DNA from: Echiichthys vipera
Taxonomy: Eukaryota; Chordata; Actinopteri; Perciformes; Trachinidae
Assembly (NCBI GenBank): GCA_963691815.1
Contig: OY829665.1
Location: 26,319,906-26,383,905 of the forward strand
Reading direction: 5' to 3'
DNA: 64,000 nt
Each line of letters opens with the position of its first letter. The first letter of the stretch is position 1. The notes below the pieces were generated by a model. The model searched no databases. It was not told the origin of the DNA and saw nothing but the letters and a program-made list of their open reading frames with translations. The position numbers and the translations under genes are program-made. Shown piece by piece: positions 50,255 through 63,350 of this stretch.

Positions 50255-53200
50255 CTGTTTAGTTGAACCAGAACCAAGAGACTAGAACACGTGACTCCAG
50301 TTTAATTTAACCAGTACCAAGAGAAGAGAACAAGTGACTCCAGTTTAATTTAACCATAACCAAGAGAAAACGTGAATCCAGTTTAATTTAATCAGAACCA
50401 AGAGAAGAGTCCACTTGACTTCCATTTAATTTAACCAGCACCAAGAGAAGAGAACACGCCACTCCAGTTTAATTTAATCAGAACCAAGAGAGAACACATG
50501 ACTCCCATTTAGGTTAACAAGAACCAAGAGAACAGAACACGTAACTCCAGTTTAATTTAACCAGAACCAAGAGAAGAGAACACGTGACTCCAGTTTGATT
50601 TAACCAGAACCAAGAGAAAAGAATACGAGACTCAAGTTTAATTTGATCAGAACCAAGAAAAAGAGAACACTTGACTTCAGTTTAATTTAACCAGAACCAC
50701 GAGCAGAGAACACTTGACTCCAGTTTAATTTAACCAGAACCAAGAGAAAACGTGAATCCAGTTTAATTTAATCAGAACCAAGAGAAGAGTCCACTTGACT
50801 TCCATTTAATTTAACCAGCACCAAGAGAAGAGAACACGCCACTCCAGTTTAATTTAATCAGAACCAAGAGAGAACACATGACTCCCATTTAGGTTAACAA
50901 GAACCAAGAGAACAGAACACGTAACTCCAGTTTAATTTAACCAGAACCAAGAGAAGAGAACACGTGACTCCAGTTTGATTTAACCAGAACCAAGAGAAAA
51001 GAATACGTGACTCCAGTTAAATTTAACCAGAACCAAGAGAAGAGAACACGTGACTCCAGTTTAAGTTAACCAGAACCAAGAGAAGAGAACAAGTGACTCC
51101 AGTTTAATTTAACCATAACCAAGAGAAAACGTGAATCCAGTTTAATTTAATCAGAACCAAGAGAAGAGTCCACTTGACTTCCATTTAATTTAACAAGACC
51201 CAAGAGAAGAGAACACGTGACTCAAGTTTAATTAAACCAGAACACCGAGGAGAGAACGCGTGACTCCAGTTTAATTTAATCAGAACCAAGAAAAAGAGAA
51301 CACTTGCCTTCAGTTTAATTTAACCAGAAAAAAGAGAAGAGAAAACGTGACTTCAGTTTAATTTAACCAAAACCAAAAGAAGAGAACACGTGACTCCAGT
51401 TTAATTCAACGAGAACCAAGAGAAGAAAACACAGGACTCCAGTTACATTTTAAAAAAACGAGGAGAAGAGACCACATGACTCCAATTTAAATTAACCAGA
51501 AAGAAGAGAAGAGAACACGTGACTCCAGTTTAATTTAATCAGAACCAAGAGAAGAGAACACATGACTGCAGTTTAATTTAACCAGCACCAAGAGAAGAGA
51601 ACACGCCACTCCAGTTTAATTTAATCAGAACCAAGAGAGGAGAACACATGACTCCCATTTAGGTTAACAAGAACCAAGAGAACAGAACACGTAACTCCAG
51701 TTTAATTTAACCAGAACCAAGAGAAGAGAACACGTGACTCCAGTTTGATTTAACCAGAACCAAGAGAAAAGAATACGAGACTCAAGTTTAATTTGATCAG
51801 AACCAAGAAAAAGAGAACACTTGACTTCAGTTTAATTTAACCAGAACCATGAGCAGAGAACATGTGACTCCAGTTTAATTTAACCAGAACCAAGAGAAGA
51901 GAACATGTAACTCCAATTTAATTTAATCAGAACCAAGAGAAGAGAACAGGTGACTCCCATCTTATTCAACGTGAACCAAGAGAATAGAACACGCAGCTCC
52001 AGTTAAATTTAACCAGAACCAAGAGAAGAGAACACGTCACTCCAGTTTAAGTTAACCAGAACCAAGAGAAGAGAACATGTAACTCCAGTTTAATTTCACC
52101 TAAACCAAGAGACCACCTGACTCCAGTTTAATTTAACCAGAACCAAGAGAAGAGAACAAGTGACTCCAGTTTAATTCAACCAGAACCAAGAGAAGAGAAC
52201 ACATGACTCCTGTTTAGTTGAACCAGAACCAAGAGACTAGAACACGTGACTCCAGTTTAATTTAACCAGTACCAAGAGAAGAGAACAAGTGACTCCAGTT
52301 TAATTTAACCATAACCAAGAGAAAACGTGAATCCAGTTTAATTTAATCAGAACCAAGAGAAGAGTCCACTTGACTTCCATTTAATTTAACCAGCACCAAG
52401 AGAAGAGAACACGCCACTCCAGTTTAATTTAATCAGAACCAAGAGAGAACACATGACTCCCATTTAGGTTAACAAGAACCAAGAGAACAGAACACGTAAC
52501 TCCAGTTTAATTTAACCAGAACCAAGAGAAGAGAACACGTGACTCCAGTTTGATTTAACCAGAACCAAGAGAAAAGAATACGAGACTCAAGTTTAATTTG
52601 ATCAGAACCAAGAAAAAAAGAACACTTGACTTCAGTTTAATTTAACCAGAACCACGAGCAGAGAACACTTGACTCCAGTTTAATTTAACCAGAACCAAGA
52701 GAAAACGTGAATCCAGTTTAATTTAATCAGAACCAAGAGAAGAGAACACGCCACTCCAGTTTAATTTAATCAGAACCAAGAGAGGAGAACACATGACTCC
52801 CATTTAGGTTAACAAGAACCAAGAGAACAGAACACGTAACTCCAGTTTAATTTAACCAGAACCAAGAGAAGAGAACACGTGACTCCAGTTTGATTTAACC
52901 AGAACCAAGAGAAAAGAATACGAGACTCAAGTTTAATTTGATCAGAACCAAGAAAAAGAGAACACTTGACTTCAGTTTAATTTAACCAGAACCATAAGCA
53001 GAGAACATGTGACTCCAGTTTAATTTAACCAGAACCAAGAGAAGAGAACATGTAACTCCAATTTAATTTAATCAGAACCAAGAGAAGAGAACAGGTGACT
53101 CCCATCTTATTCAACGTGAACAAAGAGAATAGAACACGCAACTCCAGTTAAATTTAACCAGAACCAAGAGAAGAGAACACGTCACTCCAGTTTAAGTTAA

Positions 53201-56200
53201 CCAGAACCAAGAGAAGAGAACATGTAACTCCAGTTTAATTTCACCTAAACCAAGAGACCACCTGACTCCAGTTTAATTTAACCAGAACCAAGAGAAGAGA
53301 ACAAGTGACTCCAGTTTAATTTAACCAGAACCAAGAGAAGAGAACACATGACTCCTGTTTAGTTGAACCAGAACCAAGAGACTAGAACACGTGACTCCAG
53401 TTTAATTTAACCAGTACCAAGAGAAGAGAACAAGTGACTCCAGTTTAATTTAACCATGACCAAGAGAAAACGTGAATCCAGTTTAATTTAATCAGAACCA
53501 AGAGAAGAGTCCACTTGACTTCCATTTAATTTAACCAGCACCAAGAGAAGAGAACACGCCACTCCAGTTTAATTTAATCAGAACCAAGAGAGAACACATG
53601 ACTCCCATTTAGGTTAACAAGAACCAAGAGAACAGAACACGTAACTCCAGTTTAATTTAACCAGAACCAAGAGAAGAGAACACGTGACTCCAGTTTGATT
53701 TAACCAGAACCAAGAGAAAAGAATACGAGACTCAAGTTTAATTTGATCAGAACCAAGAAAAAGAGAACACTTGACTTCAGTTTAATTTAACCAGAACCAC
53801 GAGCAGAGAACACTTGACTCCAGTTTAATTTAACCAGAACCAAGAGAAAACGTGAATCCAGTTTAATTTAATCAGAACCAAGAGAAGAGTCCACTTGACT
53901 TCCATTTAATTTAACCAGCACCAAGAGAAGAGAACACGCCACTCCAGTTTAATTTAATCAGAACCAAGAGAGAACACATGACTCCCATTTAGGTTAACAA
54001 GAACCAAGAGAACAGAACACGTAACTCCAGTTTAATTTAACCAGAACCAAGAGAAGAGAACACGTGACTCCAGTTTGATTTAACCAGAACCAAGAGAAAA
54101 GAATACGTGACTCCAGTTAAATTTAACCAGAACCAAGAGAAGAGAACACGTGACTCCAGTTTAAGTTAACCAGAACCAAGAGAAGAGAACAAGTGACTCC
54201 AGTTTAATTTAACCATAACCAAGAGAAAACGTGAATCCAGTTTAATTTAATCAGAACCAAGAGAAGAGTCCACTTGACTTCCATTTAATTTAACAAGACC
54301 CAAGAGAAGAGAACACGTGACTCAAGTTTAATTAAACCAGAACACCGAGGAGAGAACGCGTGACTCCAGTTTAATTTAATCAGAACCAAGAAAAAGAGAA
54401 CACTTGCCTTCAGTTTAATTTAACCAGAAAAAAGAGAAGAGAAAACGTGACTTCAGTTTAATTTAACCAAAACCAAAAGAAGAGAACACGTGACTCCAGT
54501 TTAATTCAACGAGAACCAAGAGAAGAAAACACAGGACTCCAGTTACATTTTAAAAAAACGAGGAGAAGAGAACACATGACTCCAATTTAAATTAACCAGA
54601 AAGAAGAGAAGAGAACACGTGACTCCAGTTTAATTTAATCAGAACCAAGAGAAGAGAACACATGACTGCAGTTTAATTTAACCAGCACCAAGAGAAGAGA
54701 ACACGCCACTCCAGTTTAATTTAATCAGAACCAAGAGAGGAGAACACATGACTCCCATTTAGGTTAACAAGAACCAAGAGAACAGAACACGTAACTCCAG
54801 TTTAATTTAACCAGAACCAAGAGAAGAGAACACGTGACTCCAGTTTGATTTAACCAGAACCAAGAGAAAAGAATACGAGACTCAAGTTTAATTTGATCAG
54901 AACCAAGAAAAAGAGAACACTTGACTTCAGTTTAATTTAACCAGAACCATGAGCAGAGAACATGTGACTCCAGTTTAATTTAACCAGAACCAAGAGAAGA
55001 GAACATGTAACTCCAATTTAATTTAATCAGAACCAAGAGAAGAGAACAGGTGACTCCCATCTTATTCAACGTGAACCAAGAGAATAGAACACGCAACTCC
55101 AGTTAAATTTAACCAGAACCAAGAGAAGAGAACACGTCACTCCAGTTTAAGTTAACCAGAACCAAGAGAAGAGAACATGTAACTCCAGTTTAATTTCACC
55201 TAAACCAAGAGACCACCTGACTCCAGTTTAATTTAACCAGAACCAAGAGAAGAGAACAAGTGACTCCAGTTTAATTCAACCAGAACCAAGAGAAGAGAAC
55301 ACATGACTCCTGTTTAGTTGAACCAGAACCAAGAGACTAGAACACGTGACTCCAGTTTAATTTAACCAGTACCAAGAGAAGAGAACAAGTGACTCCAGTT
55401 TAATTTAACCATAACCAAGAGAAAACGTGAATCCAGTTTAATTTAATCAGAACCAAGAGAAGAGTCCACTTGACTTCCATTTAATTTAACCAGCACCAAG
55501 AGAAGAGAACACGCCACTCCAGTTTAATTTAATCAGAACCAAGAGAGAACACATGACTCCCATTTAGGTTAACAAGAACCAAGAGAACAGAACACGTAAC
55601 TCCAGTTTAATTTAACCAGAACCAAGAGAAGAGAACACGTGACTCCAGTTTGATTTAACCAGAACCAAGAGAAAAGAATACGAGACTCAAGTTTAATTTG
55701 ATCAGAACCAAGAAAAAGAGAACACTTGACTTCAGTTTAATTTAACCAGAACCACGAGCAGAGAACACTTGACTCCAGTTTAATTTAACCAGAACCAAGA
55801 GAAAACGTGAATCCAGTTTAATTTAATCAGAACCAAGAGAAGAGAACACGCCACTCCAGTTTAATTTAATCAGAACCAAGAGAGGAGAACACATGACTCC
55901 CATTTAGGTTAACAAGAACCAAGAGAACAGAACACGTAACTCCAGTTTAATTTAACCAGAACCAAGAGAAGAGAACACGTGACTCCAGTTTGATTTAACC
56001 AGAACCAAGAGAAAAGAATACGAGACTCAAGTTTAATTTGATCAGAACCAAGAAAAAGAGAACACTTGACTTCAGTTTAATTTAACCAGAACCATGAGCA
56101 GAGAACATGTGACTCCAGTTTAATTTAACCAGAACCAAGAGAAGAGAACATGTAACTCCAATTTAATTTAATCAGAACCAAGAGAAGAGAACAGGTGACT

Positions 56201-58900
56201 CCCATCTTATTCAACGTGAACCAAGAGAATAGAACACGCAACTCCAGTTAAATTTAACCAGAACCAAGAGAAGAGAACACGTCACTCCAGTTTAAGTTAA
56301 CCAGAACCAAGAGAAGAGAACATGTAACTCCAGTTTAATTTCACCTAAACCAAGAGACCACCTGACTCCAGTTTAATTTAACCAGAACCAAGAGAAGAGA
56401 ACAAGTGACTCCAGTTTAATTTAACCAGAACCAAGAGAAGAGAACACATGACTCCTGTTTAGTTGAACCAGAACCAAGAGACTAGAACACGTGACTCCAG
56501 TTTAATTTAACCAGTACCAAGAGAAGAGAACAAGTGACTCCAGTTTAATTTAACCATAACCAAGAGAAAACGTGAATCCAGTTTAATTTAATCAGAACCA
56601 AGAGAAGAGTCCACTTGACTTCCATTTAATTTAACCAGCACCAAGAGAAGAGAACACGCCACTCCAGTTTAATTTAATCAGAACCAAGAGAGAACACATG
56701 ACTCCCATTTAGGTTAACAAGAACCAAGAGAACAGAACACGTAACTCCAGTTTAATTTAACCAGAACCAAGAGAAGAGAACACGTGACTCCAGTTTGATT
56801 TAACCAGAACCAAGAGAAAAGAATACGAGACTCAAGTTTAATTTGATCAGAACCAAGAAAAAGAGAACACTTGACTTCAGTTTAATTTAACCAGAACCAC
56901 GAGCAGAGAACACTTGACTCCAGTTTAATTTAACCAGAACCAAGAGAAAACGTGAATCCAGTTTAATTTAATCAGAACCAAGAGAAGAGTCCACTTGACT
57001 TCCATTTAATTTAACCAGCACCAAGAGAAGAGAACACGCCACTCCAGTTTAATTTAATCAGAACCAAGAGAGAACACATGACTCCCATTTAGGTTAACAA
57101 GAACCAAGAGAACAGAACACGTAACTCCAGTTTAATTTAACCAGAACCAAGAGAAGAGAACACGTGACTCCAGTTTGATTTAACCAGAACCAAGAGAAAA
57201 GAATACGTGACTCCAGTTAAATTTAACCAGAACCAAGAGAAGAGAACACGTGACTCCAGTTTAAGTTAACCAGAACCAAGAGAAGAGAACAAGTGACTCC
57301 AGTTTAATTTAACCATAACCAAGAGAAAACGTGAATCCAGTTTAATTTAATCAGAACCAAGAGAAGAGTCCACTTGACTTCCATTTAATTTAACAAGACC
57401 CAAGAGAAGAGAACACGTGACTCAAGTTTAATTAAACCAGAACACCGAGGAGAGAACGCGTGACTCCAGTTTAATTTAATCAGAACCAAGAAAAAGAGAA
57501 CACTTGCCTTCAGTTTAATTTAACCAGAAAAAAGAGAAGAGAAAACGTGACTTCAGTTTAATTTAACCAAAACCAAAAGAAGAGAACACGTGACTCCAGT
57601 TTAATTCAACGAGAACCAAGAGAAGAAAACACAGGACTCCAGTTACATTTTAAAAAAACGAGGAGAAGAGAACACATGACTCCAATTTAAATTAACCAGA
57701 AAGAAGAGAAGAGAACACGTGACTCCAGTTTAATTTAATCAGAACCAAGAGAAGAGAACACATGACTGCAGTTTAATTTAACCAGCACCAAGAGAAGAGA
57801 ACACGCCACTCCAGTTTAATTTAATCAGAACCAAGAGAGGAGAACACATGACTCCCATTTAGGTTAACAAGAACCAAGAGAACAGAACACGTAACTCCAG
57901 TTTAATTTAACCAGAACCAAGAGAAGAGAACACGTGACTCCAGTTTGATTTAACCAGAACCAAGAGAAAAGAATACGAGACTCAAGTTTAATTTGATCAG
58001 AACCAAGAAAAAGAGAACACTTGACTTCAGTTTAATTTAACCAGAACCATGAGCAGAGAACATGTGACTCCAGTTTAATTTAACCAGAACCAAGAGAAGA
58101 GAACATGTAACTCCAATTTAATTTAATCAGAACCAAGAGAAGAGAACAGGTGACTCCCATCTTATTCAACGTGAACCAAGAGAATAGAACACGCAACTCC
58201 AGTTAAATTTAACCAGAACCAAGAGAAGAGAACACGTCACTCCAGTTTAAGTTAACCAGAACCAAGAGAAGAGAACATGTAACTCCAGTTTAATTTCACC
58301 TAAACCAAGAGACCACCTGACTCCAGTTTAATTTAACCAGAACCAAGAGAAGAGAACAAGTGACTCCAGTTTAATTCAACCAGAACCAAGAGAAGAGAAC
58401 ACATGACTCCTGTTTAGTTGAACCAGAACCAAGAGACTAGAACACGTGACTCCAGTTTAATTTAACCAGTACCAAGAGAAGAGAACAAGTGACTCCAGTT
58501 TAATTTAACCATAACCAAGAGAAAACGTGAATCCAGTTTAATTTAATCAGAACCAAGAGAAGAGTCCAATTGACTTCCATTTAATTTAACCAGCACCAAG
58601 AGAAGAGAACACGCCACTCCAGTTTAATTTAATCAGAACCAAGAGAGAACACATGACTCCCATTTAGGTTAACAAGAACCAAGAGAACAGAACACGTAAC
58701 TCCAGTTTAATTTAACCAGAACCAAGAGAAGAGAACACGTGACTCCAGTTTGATTTAACCAGAACCAAGAGAAAAGAATACGAGACTCAAGTTTAATTTG
58801 ATCAGAACCAAGAAAAAGAGAACACTTGACTTCAGTTTAATTTAACCAGAACCACGAGCAGAGAACACTTGACTCCAGTTTAATTTAACCAGAACCAAGA
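49640..58900 (+). repeat. 3,100-bp super-repeat, about three tandem copies
   Basis: ACATGACTCCTG markers lie at 50,255, 52,210, 53,355, 55,310, 56,455 and 58,410, giving alternating spacings of 1,955 and 1,145 bp, which sum to 3,100. The rare AGAAAAAAGAG change at 51,327, 54,427 and 57,527 has exactly the same period. Each unit joins HOR-D pieces, a HOR-A run and two or three cassettes, with fixed joints: AATACGTGACTCCAGTTAAATTT near 51,005, 54,105 and 57,205, and AAAACGTGAATCC to CGCCACT near 52,735 and 55,835. Copies carry private changes, e.g. GAGACCACATG near 51,470, CGCAGCTCC near 51,993, CCATAAGCAG near 52,993 and CCATGACC near 53,456. The homogeneity over about 9.2 kb points to recent amplification. 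Confidence 0.93.
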
Positions 58901-60780
58901 GAAGAGAATATGTAACTCAAGTTTAATTTGATCAGAACCAAGAAAAAGAGAACACTTGACTTCAGTTTAATTTAACCAGAACCATGAGCAGAGAACATGT
59001 GACTCCAGTTTAATTTAACCAGAACCAAGAGAAGAGAACATGTAACTCCAATTTAATTTAATCAGAACCAAGAGAAGAGAACACGTGACTCCCATCTTAT
59101 TCAACGTGAACCAAGAGAATAGAACACGCGACTCCAGTTAAATTTAACCAGAACCAAGAGAAGAGAACACGTCACTCCAGTTTAAGTTAACCAGAACCAA
59201 GAGAAGATAACATGTAACTCCAGTTTAATTTCACTTAAACCAAGAGACCACCTGACTCCAGTTTAATTTAACCAGAACCAAGAGAAGAGAACAAGTGACT
59301 CCAGTTTATTTTTAACCAGAACCAAGAGAAGAGAACACATGACTCCTGTTTAGTTGAACCAGAACCAAGAGACTAGAACACGTGACTCCAGTTTAATTTA
59401 ACCAGTACCAAGAGAAGAGAACAAGTGACTCCAGTTTAATTTAACCATAACCAAGAGAAAACGTGAATCCAGTTTAATTTAATCAGAACCAAGAGAAGAG
59501 TCCACTTGACTTCCATTTAATTTAACCAGCACCAAGAGAAGAGAACACGCCACTCCAGTTTAATTTAATCAGAACCAAGAGAGAACACATGACTCCCATT
59601 TAGGTTAACAAGAACCAAGAGAACAGAACACGTAACTCCAGTTTAATTTAACCAGAACCAAGAGAAGAGAACACGTGACTCCAGTTTGATTTAACCAGAA
59701 CCAAGAGAAAAGAATACGAGACTCAAGTTTAATTTGATCAGAACCAAGAAAAAGAGAACACTTGACTTCAGTTTAATTTAACCAGAACCACGAGCAGAGA
59801 ACACTTGACTCCAGTTTAATTTAACCAGAACCAAGAGAAGAGAATATGTAACTCAAGTTTAATTTGATCAGAACCAAGAAAAAGAGAACACTTGACTTCA
59901 GTTTAATTTAACCAGAACCATGAGCAGAGAACATGTGACTCCAGTTTAATTTAACCAGAACCAAGAGAAGAGAACATGTAACTCCAATTTAATTTAATCA
60001 GAACCAAGAGAAGAGAACACGTGACTCCCATCTTATTCAACGTGAACCAAGAGAATAGAACACGCGACTCCAGTTAAATTTAACCAGAACCAAGAGAAGA
60101 GAACACGTCACTCCAGTTTAAGTTAACCAGAACCAAGAGAAGATAACATGTAACTCCAGTTTAATTTCACTTAAACCAAGAGACCACCTGACTCCAGTTT
60201 AATTTAACCAGAACCAAGAGAAGAGAACAAGTGACTCCAGTTTAATTTAACCAGAACCAAGAGAAGAGAACACATGACTCCTGTTTAGTTGAACCAGAAC
60301 CAAGAGACTAGAACACGTGACTCCAGTTTAATTTAACCAGTACCAAGAGAAGAGAACAAGTGACTCCAGTTTAATTTAACCATAACCAAGAGAAAACGTG
60401 AATCCAGTTTAATTTAATCAGAACCAAGAGAAGAGTCCACTTGACTTCCATTTAATTTAACCAGCACCAAGAGAAGAGAACACGCCACTCCAGTTTAATT
60501 TAATCAGAACCAAGAGAGAACACATGACTCCCATTTAGGTTAACAAGAACCAAGAGAACAGAACACGTAACTCCAGTTTAATTTAACCAGAACCAAGAGA
60601 AGAGAACACGTGACTCCAGTTTGATTTAACCAGAACCAAGAGAAAAGAATACAAGACTCAAGTTTAATTTGATCAGAACCAAGAAAAAGAGAACACTTGA
60701 CTTCAGTTTAATTTAACCAGAACCACGAGCAGAGAACACTTGACTCCAGTTTAATTTAACCAGAACCAAGAGAAGAGAAC
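57960..60780 (+). repeat. HOR-D tandem, 935/936-bp units
   Basis: Markers at 58,410, 59,346 and 60,281 give 936 and 935 bp. The extra base is a T insertion near 59,308 (GTTTATTTTTAACC). The first copy carries a private AGTCCAATTG change near 58,567. The pattern is the same 22-mer as at 37,372-38,306, including GAATATGTAAC, CATCTTATTC and CGCGACTCC. The third copy leaves HOR-D near 60,780, where GAACACGTG replaces GAATATG. Confidence 0.9.
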
Positions 60781-62640
60781 ACGTGACTCCAGTTTAATTT
60801 AACCAGAACCAAGAGAAGAGAACATGTAACTCCAATTTAATTTAATCAGAACCAAGAGAAGAGAACACGTGACTCCCATTTTATTCAACGAGAACCAAGA
60901 GAATAGAACACGCGACTCCAGTTAAATTTAACCAGAACCAAGAGAAGAGAACACGTGACTCCAGTTTAAGTTAACCATAACCAAGAGAAGAGAACAAGTG
61001 ACTCCAGTTTAATTTAACCATAACCAAGAGAAAACGTGAATCCAGTTTAATTTAATCAGAACCAAGAGAAGAGTCCACTTGACTTCCATTTAATTTAACA
61101 AGACCCAAGAGAAGAGAACACGTGACTCAAGTTTAATTAAACCAGAACACCGAGGAGAGAACGCGTGACTCCAGTTTAATTTAATCAGAACCAAGAAAAA
61201 GAGAACACTTGCCTTCAGTTTAATTTAACCAGAACAAAGAGAAGAGAAAACGTAACTCCAGTTTAATTTAACCAAAACCAAAAGAAGAGAACACGTGACT
61301 CAAGTTTAATTCAACGAGAACCAAGAGAAGAAAACACAGGACTCCAGTTACATTTTAAAAGAACGAGGAGAAGAGAACACATGACTCCAATTTAAATTAA
61401 CCAGAAAGAAGAGAAGAGAACACGTGACTCCAGCTTAATTTAATCAGAACCAAGAGAAGAGAACACGTGACTGCAGTTTAATTTAACCAGCACCAAGAGA
61501 AGAGAACACGCCACTCCAGTTTAATTTAATCAGAACCAAGAGAGGAGAACACATGACTCCCATTTAGGTTAACAAGAACCAAGAGAACAGAACACGTAAC
61601 TCCAGTTTAATTTAACCAGAACCAAGAGAAAAGAATACAAGACTCAAGTTTAATTTGATCAGAACCAAGAAAAAGAGAACACTTGACTTCAGTTTAATTT
61701 AACCAGAACCACGAGCAGAGAACACTTGACTCCAGTTTAATTTAACCAGAACCAAGAGAAGAGAACACGTGACTCCAGTTTAATTTAACCAGAACCAAGA
61801 GAAGAGAACATGTAACTCCAATTTAATTTAATCAGAACCAAGAGAAGAGAACACGTGACTCCCATTTTATTCAACGAGAACCAAGAGAATAGAACACGCG
61901 ACTCCAGTTAAATTTAACCAGAACCAAGAGAAGAGAACACGTGACTCCAGTTTAAGTTAACCATAACCAAGAGAAGAGAACAAGTGACTCCAGTTTAATT
62001 TAACCATAACCAAGAGAAAACGTGAATCCAGTTTAATTTAATCAGAACCAAGAGAAGAGTCCACTTGACTTCCATTTAATTTAACAAGACCCAAGAGAAG
62101 AGAACACGTGACTCAAGTTTAATTAAACCAGAACACCGAGGAGAGAACGCGTGACTCCAGTTTAATTTAATCAGAACCAAGAAAAAGAGAACACTTGCCT
62201 TCAGTTTAATTTAACCAGAACAAAGAGAAGAGAAAACGTGACTCCAGTTTAATTTAACCAAAACCAAAAGAAGAGAACACGTGACTCAAGTTTAATTCAA
62301 CGAGAACCAAGAGAAGAAAACACAGGACTCCAGTTACATTTTAAAAGAACGAGGAGAAGAGAACACATGACTCCAATTTAAATTAACCAGAAAGAAGAGA
62401 AGAGAACACGTGACTCCAGCTTAATTTAATCAGAACCAAGAGAAGAGAACACGTGACTGCAGTTTAATTTAACCAGCACCAAGAGAAGAGAACACGCCAC
62501 TCCAGTTTAATTTAATCAGAACCAAGAGAGGAGAACACATGACTCCCATTTAGGTTAACAAGAACCAAGAGAACAGAACACGTAACTCCAGTTTAATTTA
62601 ACCAGAACCAAGAGAAGAGAACACGTGACTCCAGTTTGAT
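60650..62640 (+). repeat. 986-bp tandem duplication of a HOR-A-derived unit
   Basis: The ACAAGACTC change at 60,651 and 61,637 and the otherwise unique GACTCAAGTTTAATTC change (61,301 and 62,287) are both 986 bp apart. The unit runs from the AATACAAG cassette monomer through CATGTA, CCCATTTT, CGCGACTCC and HOR-A monomers 7 to 21. The first copy has a private AAAACGTAACTCC. The joint near 61,620 skips the TTTGATTT monomer. Confidence 0.87.
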
Positions 62641-63040
62641 TTAACCAGAACCAAGAGAAAAGAATACGAGACTCAAGTTTAATTTGATCAGAACCAAGAA
62701 AAAGAGAACACTTGACTTCACTTTAATTTAACCAGAACCACGAGCAGAGAACACGTGACTCCAGTTTAATTTAACCAGAACAAAGAGAAGAGCACACGTG
62801 ACTCCAGTTTAATTTAATCAGAACCCTGAAAAGAGAACACGTGACTCCAGTTAAATTTAACCAGAACCAAGAGAAGAGAACACGTCACTCCAGTTTAAAT
62901 TAACCAGAACCAAGAGAAGAGAACAAGTGACTACAGTTTAATTTAACCAGAACCAAGAGAAGAGAACACATAACTCCTGTTTAGTTGAACCAGAACCAAG
63001 AGAAGAGAACATGTGACTCCAGTTTAATTTAACCAGAACC
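62640..63040 (+). repeat. Cassette plus HOR-A monomers 26-30, up to the inversion
   Basis: Contains TTTGATTT, AATACGAG, ACTTGACTTCACTTTAATTT (private change near 62,720), CACGAGCAG, GAGCACACG, GAACCCTG, CGTCACT with TTTAAATTAACC, GAACAAGTGACTACAG and CATAACTCCTG at about 62,977. One CATGTG monomer follows, and forward orientation stops at AACCAGAACC (63,031-63,040). Confidence 0.85.
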
Positions 63041-63052
63041 TTGGTTCTGGTT
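63029..63052. repeat. Palindromic junction at the left edge of the inversion
   Basis: AACCAGAACC (63,031-63,040) is followed by TT and then GGTTCTGGTT (63,043-63,052), its exact reverse complement, leaving a 2-bp centre. The arms continue as diverged copies of the monomer on both sides, so the site is the centre of a long imperfect palindrome that could form a hairpin or cruciform. Confidence 0.93.
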
Positions 63053-63350
63053 CAACTAAACAGGAGTTATGTGTTCTCTTCTCTTGGTTCTGGTTAAATT
63101 AAACTGGAGTCAGGTGGTCTCTTGGTTTAGGTGAAATTAAACTGGAGTTACATGTTTTCTTCTCTTGGTTCTGGTTAAATTAAACTGGAGTCACGTGTTC
63201 TCTTCTATTGGTTCTGGTTAAATTAAACTGGAGTCACATGTTCTATTCTCTTGGTTCTCGTTGAATAAAATGGGAGTCACGTGTTCTCTTCTCTTGGTTC
63301 TGATTAAATTAAATTGGAGTCACATGTTCTCTTCTCTTGGTTCTGGTTAA
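63041..63350 (-). repeat. Inverted satellite segment, about 310 bp (7 monomers)
   Basis: From 63,041 the + strand shows the complement of the monomer: TTGGTTCTGG, AAACTGGAGT, CACGTGTTCTCTTCTC. Read on the - strand from 63,350 back, the units are CATGTG with CAATTTAATTT, CCCATTTTATTC, AATAGAACATGTG, a CAATAGAAG unit, AAAACATGTAACTCC with TTTCACCTAAACC, the 38-bp GACCACCTG unit and CATAACTCCTGTTTAG. This order matches the HOR-D/HOR-A hybrid stretch around 50,085-50,260. Forward orientation resumes at ACGAGAAGAG (63,351). It is the only orientation switch in the window. Confidence 0.95.

Noticed and set aside
63041..63350. Inverted-repeat transposon or foldback element
   Set aside because: The inverted block is ordinary satellite with no unique core, no terminal inverted repeats beyond the junction and no target-site duplication that could be told apart from the monomer repeat.
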